DNA of 45,272 nucleotides from Rubripirellula sp. (GTDB taxonomy: Bacteria; Planctomycetota; Planctomycetia; Pirellulales; Pirellulaceae), in NCBI GenBank assembly GCA_012270065.1, contig JAAXJB010000039.1, positions 213,550 through 258,821 on the forward strand, read 5' to 3'. Positions 26,244 through 35,371 of the stretch are shown here, in pieces; position 1 is the stretch's first letter; each line of letters begins with the position of its first letter. The position numbers and the translations under genes were made by a program. The notes under the pieces are model-generated. The model searched no databases and was not told the origin of the DNA. It worked only from the letters and a program-made list of their open reading frames with translations.

Positions 26244-27608
26244 TCAGGAATCTCGAATTGTCACACTTCTTGCATGAGCTGTCAGTCCTTCCTTGTCTGC
26301 AAGCCTGACAACATCCGGAGCGATCTGGTTCAACGCATCGGAGTCAAATTCGGTCACGCTTCCACTGCGAAGAAAACTGTTGCTGCACAATCCTGCAGCC
26401 CACGTACAGGTACCTCCGGTGGGCAGCACATGGCTTGGTCCGGCTGCATAATCACCGAGAGCAACAGGTGTGTGATGGCCGAGAAAAGCGGCACCGCTAT
26501 TGCGGATCAATTCAATCTCCTGACGCGGATCTCTCGTTTGAATATGTAAATGTTCCGGTGCAAACTGGTCAGTCAGCTCGCACGCCTGGGCCTGGTCCTG
26601 AACAAGAATCAGTGCACCAAAAGCTTCAAGACTGTCAAGAGTCAGCTGATTTCGTGTCAAAGAAGCCAGCTGTCGAATTAGCTCCCCATGCACTGCGTCC
26701 AATAAACCCTGATCCCATGTAATGAGAATGGCTGAACCAGGTGAATGCTCCGCTTGAGCGAGCAAATCCGCCGCCACGTAATCTGCTCGGGCAGTCTGAT
26801 CAGCAATCACAATCACTTCGCTGGGACCGGCGAAGGAATCAATATCAACAACTCCATAAGCCTCCTTCTTCGCCAGAGCCACAAACAGATTTCCCGGCCC
26901 TACGATCTTATTGACTGCGGGAATCGTGTCGCAACCATAAGCCAGTGCTGCAACCGCTTGTGCTCCGCCAACACGATAAACCTCATTGATTCCCAGTTCA
27001 TGACAGGTTGCCAGCATGTCAACGTTGTAGGCACCAAACTCTGTTGGCGGCGCGACCACAGCGATTTCTTCAACTCCCGCTACCTGTGCGGGTACAACAG
27101 TCATGAGAACTGTCGAGGGATAGGCGGCAGCTCCTCCGGGGACACACACGCCAACACGCTTTAGCGGAAGGTATCTCTGTGTAAGAGACACACCAGGACG
27201 AGGCTCAATCGTCACATCAGCATGCAATATGGCCTGCTGAAACTCGGCAACATTGTCTCGAATCCGCCGGACTGATTCCAACAATTCTGGGTCCGCAGCC
27301 GCGTGAGCCTGTTCCAGTTCATCTGCTGAAACGCGAAGCGTTTCAGCGGAGAGTTCAGCCTTATCCAGAGCTTTGTTGTATTTCAGTAACGCTGCTGTAC
27401 CTGTTTCGCGCACATCCCGGCAAATTCGACTTACCACTTCTACTGGAGTCAAAGCTTCCCCGAACACTTCCTCTGTAAGAGCCCGTCCCCGAGGGCTCAC
27501 AACATCACCCTGTGGACTGAGTTTCAGGCGTAACTCTTGAAGAACCTCGGCAGATCCTTGGCGAGCGTCAACATGCTGAATTTGAAGAGAAGACAAATCA
27601 GAGCTCAT
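26244..27608 (-). CDS. hisD: Histidinol dehydrogenase
   Basis: Zn-dependent NAD enzyme catalysing the last two oxidations of L-histidinol to histidine. Conserved elements: VCVPGGAAAYPSTVLMTVVPA, GPGNLFVALAKKEAYGVVDIDSFAGPSE, the zinc ligands Gln and His in LAQAEHSPGS, the catalytic pair in APEHLHIQ and the C-terminal GPSHVLPTGGT. 454 aa is slightly longer than E. coli HisD (434). First gene of the histidine cluster, divergent from the threonine aldolase gene; 154 bp between them holds both promoters. Confidence 0.96.
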   Translation of the reverse strand: MSSDLSSLQIQHVDARQGSAEVLQELRLKLSPQGDVVSPRGRALTEEVFGEALTPVEVVSRICRDVRETGTAALLKYNKALDKAELSAETLRVSADELEQAHAAADPELLESVRRIRDNVAEFQQAILHADVTIEPRPGVSLTQRYLPLKRVGVCVPGGAAAYPSTVLMTVVPAQVAGVEEIAVVAPPTEFGAYNVDMLATCHELGINEVYRVGGAQAVAALAYGCDTIPAVNKIVGPGNLFVALAKKEAYGVVDIDSFAGPSEVIVIADQTARADYVAADLLAQAEHSPGSAILITWDQGLLDAVHGELIRQLASLTRNQLTLDSLEAFGALILVQDQAQACELTDQFAPEHLHIQTRDPRQEIELIRNSGAAFLGHHTPVALGDYAAGPSHVLPTGGTCTWAAGLCSNSFLRSGSVTEFDSDALNQIAPDVVRLADKEGLTAHARSVTIRDS

Positions 27609-27762
27609 ATTTTGGATTCGTATTGGGCAAGGCGGTGGTTGATGCAGTGTTGGCAGATCAAAATTTCAGTGAACGTAACACGTCTACGACAGACATCATA
27701 AGCCGGTACAATCAAATTGTTTACCCGCATACTCATCGAACCCGACACCCAGTTTTCAGCAA

Positions 27763-28818
27763 ATGACCGCAGAAATCGATCTTCGTAGTGATACCGTCAC
27801 CAAGCCTACTCGCAGCATGAGGCAAGCCATGGCCGAAGCTGAAGTCGGAGATGCGGTCATTGATGTCGACCCGACTGTCGAGCGTCTCGAGGCTCTCACA
27901 GCGGAAATTCTTGGAAAAGAGGCCGCCGTATTCATGCCGAGTGGTTCCATGACCAATCAGATTGCACTCCGTGTGCATTGCGGCCGCAGTAGCGAATTTC
28001 TTTGTGAAGCAGATTGCCACATTTACCATTATGAACAGGGAGCATTTGCCCAACTTTCTGGGCTGGTTGCACAAACGGTCGCGGGTGATGGCGGGGTTTT
28101 GCGGGTGGATCAACTGAAAAACCTCATCCGTCCGGAAAATGAACACATGGTCCGAACTCAGTTGATTTGCCTCGAGAATACACACAACCGCTGGGGTGGC
28201 CGGATTCAACCACAGGAAAAAGTGCAGGAAATCTGCGATTGGGCCGAGAGCCACGGGCTAAAGCGACATCTGGACGGCGCACGACTCTGGAATGCTTCAG
28301 TTGCCACCGGCCTGAGCCCGCGGCAATTATCCGAACCTTTTGACTCGATCAGTGTGTGCTTCAGCAAGGGTTTGGGCGCACCAGTTGGTTCTGCTCTGGC
28401 AGGAGACCATGACTTCATCCAGGAGGCCCGACGGTCACGAAAACTTTTTGGCGGTGGAATGCGGCAAGCCGGAATCATCGCGGCTGGCGCGTTGCACGCA
28501 TTGCAAGAACACCGCGAAAGATTGGCAGAAGATCATGACAACGCACAACGACTTCGTGAGGGCTGTGAGGCCTGCGGCCCACTGACCATTCGGGGAAATC
28601 GTGTAGACACCAATATCGTCATCTGTGAGGTTGACCCCAGCTATGCATCCGCTGATCAACTAGCTGCCGTCCTGGAAGATCAAGGAGTGAGATGTTTTGC
28701 AATTGGTCCTCAAGCCCTCCGATTTGTTACTCATCTGGACGTCAATGCCTCCCAAATTGAAAACGCGTGCAGGATTATCGCGAACATTACAGCTACCAAG
28801 ATTGACAAACAGCCCTGA
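27763..28818 (+). CDS. Low-specificity threonine aldolase / beta-eliminating lyase
   Basis: PLP-dependent fold-type I enzyme that cleaves L-threonine (and allo-threonine) to glycine and acetaldehyde. Characteristic pieces: IDLRSDTVTKPT at the N-terminus, VFMPSGSMTNQIAL, EADCHIYHYEQG, LENTHNRWGG, the substrate/PLP contact HLDGARLWNA, and the Schiff-base Lys in CFSKGLGAPVGS. 351 aa is usual. Its TGA stop and the next gene's ATG share one base, so both are co-translated. Stereo-preference cannot be told. Confidence 0.93.
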   Translation: MTAEIDLRSDTVTKPTRSMRQAMAEAEVGDAVIDVDPTVERLEALTAEILGKEAAVFMPSGSMTNQIALRVHCGRSSEFLCEADCHIYHYEQGAFAQLSGLVAQTVAGDGGVLRVDQLKNLIRPENEHMVRTQLICLENTHNRWGGRIQPQEKVQEICDWAESHGLKRHLDGARLWNASVATGLSPRQLSEPFDSISVCFSKGLGAPVGSALAGDHDFIQEARRSRKLFGGGMRQAGIIAAGALHALQEHRERLAEDHDNAQRLREGCEACGPLTIRGNRVDTNIVICEVDPSYASADQLAAVLEDQGVRCFAIGPQALRFVTHLDVNASQIENACRIIANITATKIDKQP

Positions 28819-30362
28819 TGGATCGCCAACCTCCCCGACCAGTTCATATCTGGCTGATATCGATTGCTGTTTGCAGCCTTGCTATTTTTCTCAGGCTTCC
28901 ATCCTGCTACGAGAGCCTCTGGCTGGATGAACTGCATTCTGCCTGGATCATTTCAGATGGGATTGGCAGTGTTTACCAACGTTCCATCATTGGCCACCAG
29001 TCTCCCTGCTACTATTACGTGCTTTGGACTTGGCAGGAATTATTTGGTGATTCTGAACTGTTGCTAAGACTCAACAGTGTGCTGCTGGTTGCCGGTGCAT
29101 GTGGCGTACTGTGTTTCGGTATCACAAACTGGACAAAGAGCCTTCTAGCAGGCTTGGTTTCAGGTCTCGTACTTGCGAGCGAGAACAACTCTATTTTTTT
29201 CGGAACCGAATTACGTCCATTCGCATTGGTGATGTTCTTTTCCTCAATTTCGGCCGTTTTATTTTTACGTCTTCTCGCGAGTCAAACACGTCATGAAAAC
29301 TCGTTTCGGTGGTGCTGCCTTTTAATCTCGATTCTATTCTCAACGGTTTGCCAGCCGACTTGTCTGGGCGTGCTGTGCTGGCTCCCCGCCTGCCTATGCG
29401 TTGTCTGGTTTTCCAGAAACCCGCAACAGTTCCTTCGCATCAATGGCTCTGATGTCGTCATGATCTCTCTCATACTGATTACCAGTATGCTCCTATGGCA
29501 GATGACGTTACGCCAGAGTTGGAACGAAAAATCAATGTGGGGTTCATTTGCAACAGCCAGAAATTGGCAGCAGCTTTGGTACATATGGAATTGGGTCTGG
29601 CTGCTTTTGATTCCGTCCATCCCGGTGAGCATGACCTTGTTCGTTGATGGCATCAGAAAGCGTCAGATTGCCGGAAAACCGATCCTGCTCGGTCTTGGAT
29701 TTCTAATGGCATTCACATTCCTGATCACGGGTCTCTACTGGTGTGCTTCACGACTCGATTTTGTTCCCGTGTGGCACCGCCGTTATTTCATCGCTGTTCT
29801 TCCCTTGTTTGCCTGCTTTGCAGGTGGCTGCGTTGGATTCCTACAAAACAGGATGGACAGATCACGCGCATCCATGATCATGAACGTCGTCTTTACCTGT
29901 CTGATCATCACTGGCCTCGGAATTGACCAAGGTTTGCTGAACAAACTTCGATTCTATCCAGTTGCTTTGGCACAACGAGGCGAGGACTGGCGGGAGGCGA
30001 AACTGTGGCTTGAGAAACATACACAGCCTGAAAGTCTGATCCTGCTTGATTCTGGTCTGATTGAGGGGCAAAGCTGGATCACCCCGGAACTCTTTGAAAA
30101 GAGTAATGAAAACAGATTGGAATACCTCTGTTTTCCATTTCGTGGACCCTACAACTTAAATCGTCCATTGGTACCAGTAGCAACAAACTTACGACCGGTA
30201 TTAGCTCAGACCGACCGTTTCAAGCATGTCTACACCGTCACACGAGATGCTCCGAGCCGGGCACGACGTCGGGTAAACGGTGGGAAAATCAAAGGTTTTG
30301 GTCGGGTCTCAATTGTGATTCCCGATGAAGACATTCACACACCGGTGACATCAGGAAAATAG
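28818..30362 (+). CDS. GT-C type membrane glycosyltransferase-like protein
   Basis: 514 aa polytopic membrane protein. The first transmembrane segment is followed by SLWLDELHSAW, in which the Asp-Glu pair after the first helix matches the catalytic region of dolichyl-phosphate-mannose/ArnT-like (GT39/GT83) transferases. About ten further hydrophobic helices follow, and a soluble C-terminal domain of ~150 residues begins near 360. Such enzymes move a sugar from a polyprenyl-phosphate carrier onto lipid or protein on the outer face of the membrane. Donor and acceptor are unknown. It is translationally linked to the threonine aldolase gene, which gives no clue to function. Confidence 0.78.
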   Translation: MDRQPPRPVHIWLISIAVCSLAIFLRLPSCYESLWLDELHSAWIISDGIGSVYQRSIIGHQSPCYYYVLWTWQELFGDSELLLRLNSVLLVAGACGVLCFGITNWTKSLLAGLVSGLVLASENNSIFFGTELRPFALVMFFSSISAVLFLRLLASQTRHENSFRWCCLLISILFSTVCQPTCLGVLCWLPACLCVVWFSRNPQQFLRINGSDVVMISLILITSMLLWQMTLRQSWNEKSMWGSFATARNWQQLWYIWNWVWLLLIPSIPVSMTLFVDGIRKRQIAGKPILLGLGFLMAFTFLITGLYWCASRLDFVPVWHRRYFIAVLPLFACFAGGCVGFLQNRMDRSRASMIMNVVFTCLIITGLGIDQGLLNKLRFYPVALAQRGEDWREAKLWLEKHTQPESLILLDSGLIEGQSWITPELFEKSNENRLEYLCFPFRGPYNLNRPLVPVATNLRPVLAQTDRFKHVYTVTRDAPSRARRRVNGGKIKGFGRVSIVIPDEDIHTPVTSGK

Positions 30363-30446
30363 CCGGAAGAAAGAGAATCTATCGAACTTCCGTTCATCAC
30401 TCGCAATCTCTGACCGCCTGGAAGCTGCAATTGCCAGACCTGTATC

Positions 30447-31892
30447 ATGCAAGGGAAGGCGACTCTCACATTGAAACAGATGATGCACAAACGCAACTGC
30501 TTACAAATTGGACTTTGCCTCATATTTCTGAGTCTGTCACCCTTTGTGCAGCTGGGCTTCGCGGAAACAGCGAACGAGAGCGTGCGAGAGTCCAGACAGC
30601 TTGACCACGAGGCTGTTCGACGTGGTTACCGGGTGCTGACCGAAAAAGCTGTTCTTTCCAGTGATTTCACTCAGGAAGTATTTGACAATCTTTGGCAATG
30701 TTGGCCCGAAAAGCTCCGAGCAAAAGCTGAGTCAGCCAGCTTGGAAGAGCGGCGCAGCATGGCGTTCGCCCGGTACGGACTGACTCCCCGTCCGGAAGAT
30801 CCGGAAAAGCCACTCCAGTATGTCGTGGACAAGGCCGGCAACTGGACAATGAATTGTTTCTCGTGCCACGGCGGAACGATTTATGGAAAGCCGTACGCTG
30901 GCGCTCCGAACAATCGCTTTGCACTCCAGACGCTGACCGAAGAAATCCGCCGGACAAAGTTCAAGCTGGGAAAAAGTCTGTCCCGCATGGATCTGGGGTC
31001 GTTGGTCATACCACTGGGAACGACGAACGGTACAACCAACGCGGTTGTATTCGGAATGGGGCTGATGAGTCACCGGGATGAGAATTTGAATATTATCCCA
31101 TCCGCACCGCGAAAATTCGTGCATCACGACATGGACGCTCCCGCATGGTGGAACTTCCACAAAAAGCCGTATCTCTACATCGACGGTTTCGCTCAAAAGG
31201 GTCACCGAGGCCTGATGCAGTTCATGATGATTCCCGAAAACGGCCGTGATTTTTTCATCAACCACGAAGAAGACTTTCGAGATGTATACGCTTACATTTC
31301 GTCCCTAAGTGCTCCAGAGTATCCGGAGGTCATTGATGAAAACCTGGCAGAGCAGGGCAGGGCAGTATTCGAGCAAAATTGTGCCGAATGCCATGGCACA
31401 TACGGTGATAACGAACACTACCCGAACCTTCGTGTACCGCTGGAAGACATTGGAACTGACCCAGTTCGGTTGACCGCTTTGGAAGTTGATGGACGAAAGA
31501 AATACGCTCGAAGCTGGTTTGCCCACGCAAACGAAAAAGACGAACAAGTCACGCATGTTGATCCGGATGGGTACGTTGCTCCTGCTCTGGATGGCATTTG
31601 GGCTTCCGCTCCTTATCTCCACAACGGAAGCATCCCAACGCTTTGGCATCTACTGAATCCGAGTGAACGCCCAACGATATGGCGACCACTGGATCAGCAA
31701 TTTGACGCAGAGAAAGTTGGTCTCAATATTCAGGTTGAGGACAAGGCACCGATTACTGAACTCGATGCTGTGCTCCGGCGCAGTTACTTCGATACAACCA
31801 GGTTCGGCAAAGGAAACGGGGGTCATGACTACCCCGATGTATTGAGTCCGACACAGAAGCGAGCGGTACTTGAGTATCTGAAAACGCTGTGA
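30447..31892 (+). CDS. Exported di-haem cytochrome c, peroxidase-like
   Basis: 481 aa with an N-terminal signal sequence (NCLQIGLCLIFLSLSPF, about residues 18-34). Two covalent haem sites: CFSCH at about 136-140 and CAECH at about 311-315. The C-terminal half has the pattern PALDGIWASAPYLHNGSIPTLWHLL, which is the distal-ligand region of di-haem cytochrome c peroxidase-like proteins, and ends in SPTQKRAVLEYLKTL. Haem spacing of ~175 residues fits two separate cytochrome domains. Electron donor and substrate are unknown. The start is one of ATG 30447, 30480 or 30483; all leave the signal peptide intact. Confidence 0.87.
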   Translation: MQGKATLTLKQMMHKRNCLQIGLCLIFLSLSPFVQLGFAETANESVRESRQLDHEAVRRGYRVLTEKAVLSSDFTQEVFDNLWQCWPEKLRAKAESASLEERRSMAFARYGLTPRPEDPEKPLQYVVDKAGNWTMNCFSCHGGTIYGKPYAGAPNNRFALQTLTEEIRRTKFKLGKSLSRMDLGSLVIPLGTTNGTTNAVVFGMGLMSHRDENLNIIPSAPRKFVHHDMDAPAWWNFHKKPYLYIDGFAQKGHRGLMQFMMIPENGRDFFINHEEDFRDVYAYISSLSAPEYPEVIDENLAEQGRAVFEQNCAECHGTYGDNEHYPNLRVPLEDIGTDPVRLTALEVDGRKKYARSWFAHANEKDEQVTHVDPDGYVAPALDGIWASAPYLHNGSIPTLWHLLNPSERPTIWRPLDQQFDAEKVGLNIQVEDKAPITELDAVLRRSYFDTTRFGKGNGGHDYPDVLSPTQKRAVLEYLKTL

Positions 31893-31996
31893 CTTGCCAC
31901 AATCTTGCGATTCTTCTCAGGTAGTCTTGTTGACGTCGGTAGCTCACGGACGACCAAAAGCACTTCTGCCAGCGTCTCGGCTGACTCTCTGGTCAA

Positions 31997-33775
31997 TTAC
32001 GAAGTCGATGATCCATCTGAATTACCGGGCAGGGGATTTTCAGCGTCATCGTCGGCATCTGCTCGATCATCACCGGGACTGTCGCGCGCGGCATCTGATT
32101 GAACAGAATTTTCGGCGAGACAAATGGTTGCATCCGCGTCCTCTGATAAGGTTTCATCAACGCCAGTATCAGCAGCGACTCCACCAGCAGTAACTCCCCC
32201 GGTCTCCATCACTGACCCGGAACCGGACTTACCGATCAGCAGGCCAGTGCCTCGAAATACCCAAAGGAAATAAATGGCCCCGACGAGCATCAGCCCGCTG
32301 CAAACGTAGAACATCTTGTACTCCATGCCCTTGAATGCATTTGCAAGCAGCATCACAACCAATGACGAAAGCGTCAGAAACATGAATGAAACACCATTGG
32401 CTGTCCCCAGAAAGCGACCACGTTCCCCCTCGGGAGACAGGCTCTGCAAAAGCGCTTGCAATGGCACGATGTAAAAACCTGATGAAAAGCCGGCACAGAA
32501 TATGAACAGTGCAACGCTAGAGAACAAAACGTCCAAGCTCGTGGCCTGCATCCCCACTTGAGGCGGCGTTACAAACGCCAACAGAAAGAAGAAAATGATC
32601 AAACCCAAAGCACCCAATGGAATCAGACGGGGTTTGATCTTGTGGCCGGAAATCAGTCCCGCGACAGCACAACCCAGTCCGATCGCAATTCCAAGCACAC
32701 CCATCAGCACACTGGCATTCTTCCGTGTAGTGTCCATGATGTCCGTATACTCCGGCACGATCAACAAAGCGATCCCAGCAAGCAGATAGAAGTAACCCCA
32801 TGCCATCATGACCATCAACAATCGGGTTTTGGACATCTCCTTGATCGTTTCGATGTACGTGCTGAACGGATTGTATTCAAATTTGAGTTCCGGATTTCCA
32901 CGGGGTAATGGTGTGAGCAGGAGCGAGGCCAACCACCCCAATACAGCCACAAATACGAGAGCAATGACAGGTAGCGACGGATTACCAAAAGGATTTTTGC
33001 GGGCCAGTTCCAGTTTGTCTTTCTGATATTGGGAAATCCCATCATCATTGGATGATGAGGCAGACTTGTCGTAGGTAGCAACTATCACGGCAACGCTTGC
33101 ATCTGCCTGCGGAGTATCCAGTTCTTTTACATGTGCCGTGGAGAACCCAATTTCTTTGAGAGCATCCACCTTGTCTTCACCCTCCGCCATGTTCGCCGCC
33201 TGAAAAGCCAGTGAGTAGGGTCCTGCGGGTTCAGAAGAATCGACAGGGGCAGGAGGACTTCGATACGGAAGTGGACAGTACACGTCGCTTACCATGCCGG
33301 CAATCAAAGTGCCGATGATGACTGACAGATTCGTCAACATATTGATGCTGCCATTGGCGCGACTGAGATCTGACTCGTCAACCAACTCTGCAATCATTCC
33401 ATATTTAGCCGGTCCGAAGAATGCACTTTGACAAGTCAAAGCGATAAGTGCCAGCATCGTGACCCAGAGATTCTGGACATAGAAACCGTAACCAGCAATA
33501 AGAGCAATTGGAATTTCAACACTCTTGACCCACCATGTAACTGTGCGTTTGGAGTACCGATCAGAAACCTGACCTGCGAATCCAGACAACAGGATAAATG
33601 GCACGGTAAAGCAACACGTCACAATGCTGGATCCGGATTCCCCAAGAACTCCGACCCAGGCGCCATTGATCACCATGAAGATGAGAACGGCTTTAAGAAT
33701 ATTGTCATTCATCGCTCCGAAGAACTGAGTCATGACGAGACTTAAAAAGCCGCGTTTGAACAGATTACTCTTCAT
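31997..33775 (-). CDS. MFS transporter, LplT/Aas-like, with large insert
   Basis: 592 aa major-facilitator protein. N-terminal FLSLVMTQFFGAMNDNILK and FFGPAKYGMIAELVDESDLSRANG strongly resemble the lysophospholipid transporter LplT and the transporter half of Aas fusions, which flip lysophospholipids inward for re-acylation. Between the first ~165 residues and the rest there is a hydrophilic insert of ~100 residues (about 165-265, Ser/Asp/Ala-rich) not seen in LplT. The C-terminal ~85 residues are an acidic low-complexity tail. About 12 membrane segments remain. No acyltransferase gene is next to it. Confidence 0.85.
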   Translation of the reverse strand: MKSNLFKRGFLSLVMTQFFGAMNDNILKAVLIFMVINGAWVGVLGESGSSIVTCCFTVPFILLSGFAGQVSDRYSKRTVTWWVKSVEIPIALIAGYGFYVQNLWVTMLALIALTCQSAFFGPAKYGMIAELVDESDLSRANGSINMLTNLSVIIGTLIAGMVSDVYCPLPYRSPPAPVDSSEPAGPYSLAFQAANMAEGEDKVDALKEIGFSTAHVKELDTPQADASVAVIVATYDKSASSSNDDGISQYQKDKLELARKNPFGNPSLPVIALVFVAVLGWLASLLLTPLPRGNPELKFEYNPFSTYIETIKEMSKTRLLMVMMAWGYFYLLAGIALLIVPEYTDIMDTTRKNASVLMGVLGIAIGLGCAVAGLISGHKIKPRLIPLGALGLIIFFFLLAFVTPPQVGMQATSLDVLFSSVALFIFCAGFSSGFYIVPLQALLQSLSPEGERGRFLGTANGVSFMFLTLSSLVVMLLANAFKGMEYKMFYVCSGLMLVGAIYFLWVFRGTGLLIGKSGSGSVMETGGVTAGGVAADTGVDETLSEDADATICLAENSVQSDAARDSPGDDRADADDDAENPLPGNSDGSSTS

Positions 33776-33985
33776 GATACTTCGATCCCTCGGTGCCTTG
33801 ACTCGGTGCCTTCACATAAAAATAAAACATCCAAAGACACCGTCGTGGCGTCTCCGCAGCGCATCATATTCAATAAGTTTTTGAGTACCACCAACGAATC
33901 TCGGCCTCTTCTCACTGTTTTTCACCTGTCATGATCAGTTGAAATCCCTGAAGATGCGGCGAAAATCATGCTCTCGACAGACATT

Positions 33986-34354
33986 TCAACCGTTCTGATA
34001 CCGGTTGATGGCTTCCGGAAGAGGATAACTGGTTACATCGCCACCGTGTTTGTTATCGGCGACTTCAAGAAGTCGTAAATAGCCTCGAGTGACCAAATCC
34101 ACGCGTTGAGCGACAAATTTCGCATCGAGTGCATTGGCTCCAAAATCGCCATCTACGATGACCTCGGCAAACCCGTCGCATCGAATGAACTGGGATAGCA
34201 CGGGGTTACAACGCAGATGACGCTCAGGACTGGTGTGGAGAACTTCCGGATCCAGCTCTCCGATCACGAACCGTAGATACAGATCGCTGTCGACAATGGA
34301 CGTCACGTCGCGACCACAAACCTCACAGCGATATCCCTCGTCGCACTTCGCCAT
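33986..34354 (-). CDS. Small conserved-looking Cys-containing protein, unknown function
   Basis: 122 aa. The N-terminus carries C-x5-C-x2-C (KCDEGYRCEVCGRDV) and further Cys at HLRCNPVLSQFIRC, which could make a small zinc site. No recognised domain. The ATG has a good Shine-Dalgarno (GAGGGA, about 6-8 nt upstream). It lies 72 bp downstream of dapB on the same strand and may be co-transcribed with it, but nothing links it to lysine synthesis. Confidence 0.7.
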   Translation of the reverse strand: MAKCDEGYRCEVCGRDVTSIVDSDLYLRFVIGELDPEVLHTSPERHLRCNPVLSQFIRCDGFAEVIVDGDFGANALDAKFVAQRVDLVTRGYLRLLEVADNKHGGDVTSYPLPEAINRYQNG

Positions 34355-34426
34355 CGAAAAATTCCCTCATGAGACCTGGCACTGAATCAAAGGCTCAGCC
34401 TCTGGACGGACAGAAGACATGAAAGA

Positions 34427-35233
34427 TCAGGACAGTCCCAGCACGTCAAACATGTTGTAAAGACCAACGGGTTTACCCTGCAGCCATCGAGCGGCTTCGA
34501 GTGCACCCAACGCGTAACAATCGCGATTGCTGGCCGCCACGTTCAACTCAATTCGTTCACCCATCATTCCGAAAACAATCGTATGCTCCCCGGGATTATC
34601 GCCCACACGAACAGCGTGGTAACCAATTTCGTGCCGGGACCTCTCACCAGTCTCACCCTCGCGACCGTGCACGTGTTGGACATCTCCGTCCATTTTTTCA
34701 GCAACCAACTCTCCAAAGCGTAACGCTGTCCCACTCGGAGCATCTGCCTTGAAACGATGGTGACGCTCAATGATTTCCACGTCCAGTCCGCCCGCAACTC
34801 CTTTCAAAGTTTCGGTAACCTGCTGAGTCAATTTCATCGTCAAATTGACAGCCATGGACATACTTGGCGCCCAACAGATCGGAATCGAACTTGACGCTTC
34901 CTTTAGTGCTTGCTTCTGGGCGTCATTCAATCCGGTGGTCGCAACAACCAGTGGAAATTTCCGTTGCAATGCCTCCTGCAGGCAGGCATCTACCGCAGTG
35001 GGCAATGAGAAATCGATCACAGCCTCGGCGTCATCGGGCCATGAGGCACCAAGCAGCACACCGCTTGCAGCAACACCCGCCAGCAAGCCGGCATCCTGAC
35101 CGATCAGAGGATTTTTTTCATGGTCGATTGCTGCGGTCAATTGGAAACCGGTGTCCTCAGCGGCCAAAGCCAGAACACGTCGTCCCATTCGTCCAGCAGC
35201 GCCGTGGACGATCAATTTTATTGGAGTACTCAT
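34427..35233 (-). CDS. dapB: 4-hydroxy-tetrahydrodipicolinate reductase
   Basis: Second committed step of the diaminopimelate/lysine pathway: NAD(P)H reduction of hydroxy-tetrahydrodipicolinate. The nucleotide-binding loop VHGAAGRMGRRV is at the N-terminus. The substrate signature EIIERHHRFKADAPSGTA holds the catalytic His-His and Lys. VVATTGLN and APSMSMAVN are further conserved turns. 268 aa is normal. No other dap gene is in the window; thrC upstream belongs to the same aspartate amino-acid family. Confidence 0.96.
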   Translation of the reverse strand: MSTPIKLIVHGAAGRMGRRVLALAAEDTGFQLTAAIDHEKNPLIGQDAGLLAGVAASGVLLGASWPDDAEAVIDFSLPTAVDACLQEALQRKFPLVVATTGLNDAQKQALKEASSSIPICWAPSMSMAVNLTMKLTQQVTETLKGVAGGLDVEIIERHHRFKADAPSGTALRFGELVAEKMDGDVQHVHGREGETGERSRHEIGYHAVRVGDNPGEHTIVFGMMGERIELNVAASNRDCYALGALEAARWLQGKPVGLYNMFDVLGLS

Positions 35234-35371
35234 TCCAAGAATTTAGCGGGGAATGAAGTAGCAGAGCAGGGTAGGGCAATAGAAAAATCAGGATCCCCCC
35301 GAGAGGCTTACTCCACAGAGGAGCCAAAAGAGGATGAAATACCCGTCTTTCAGGTATCCAGCTTTCAGGAA

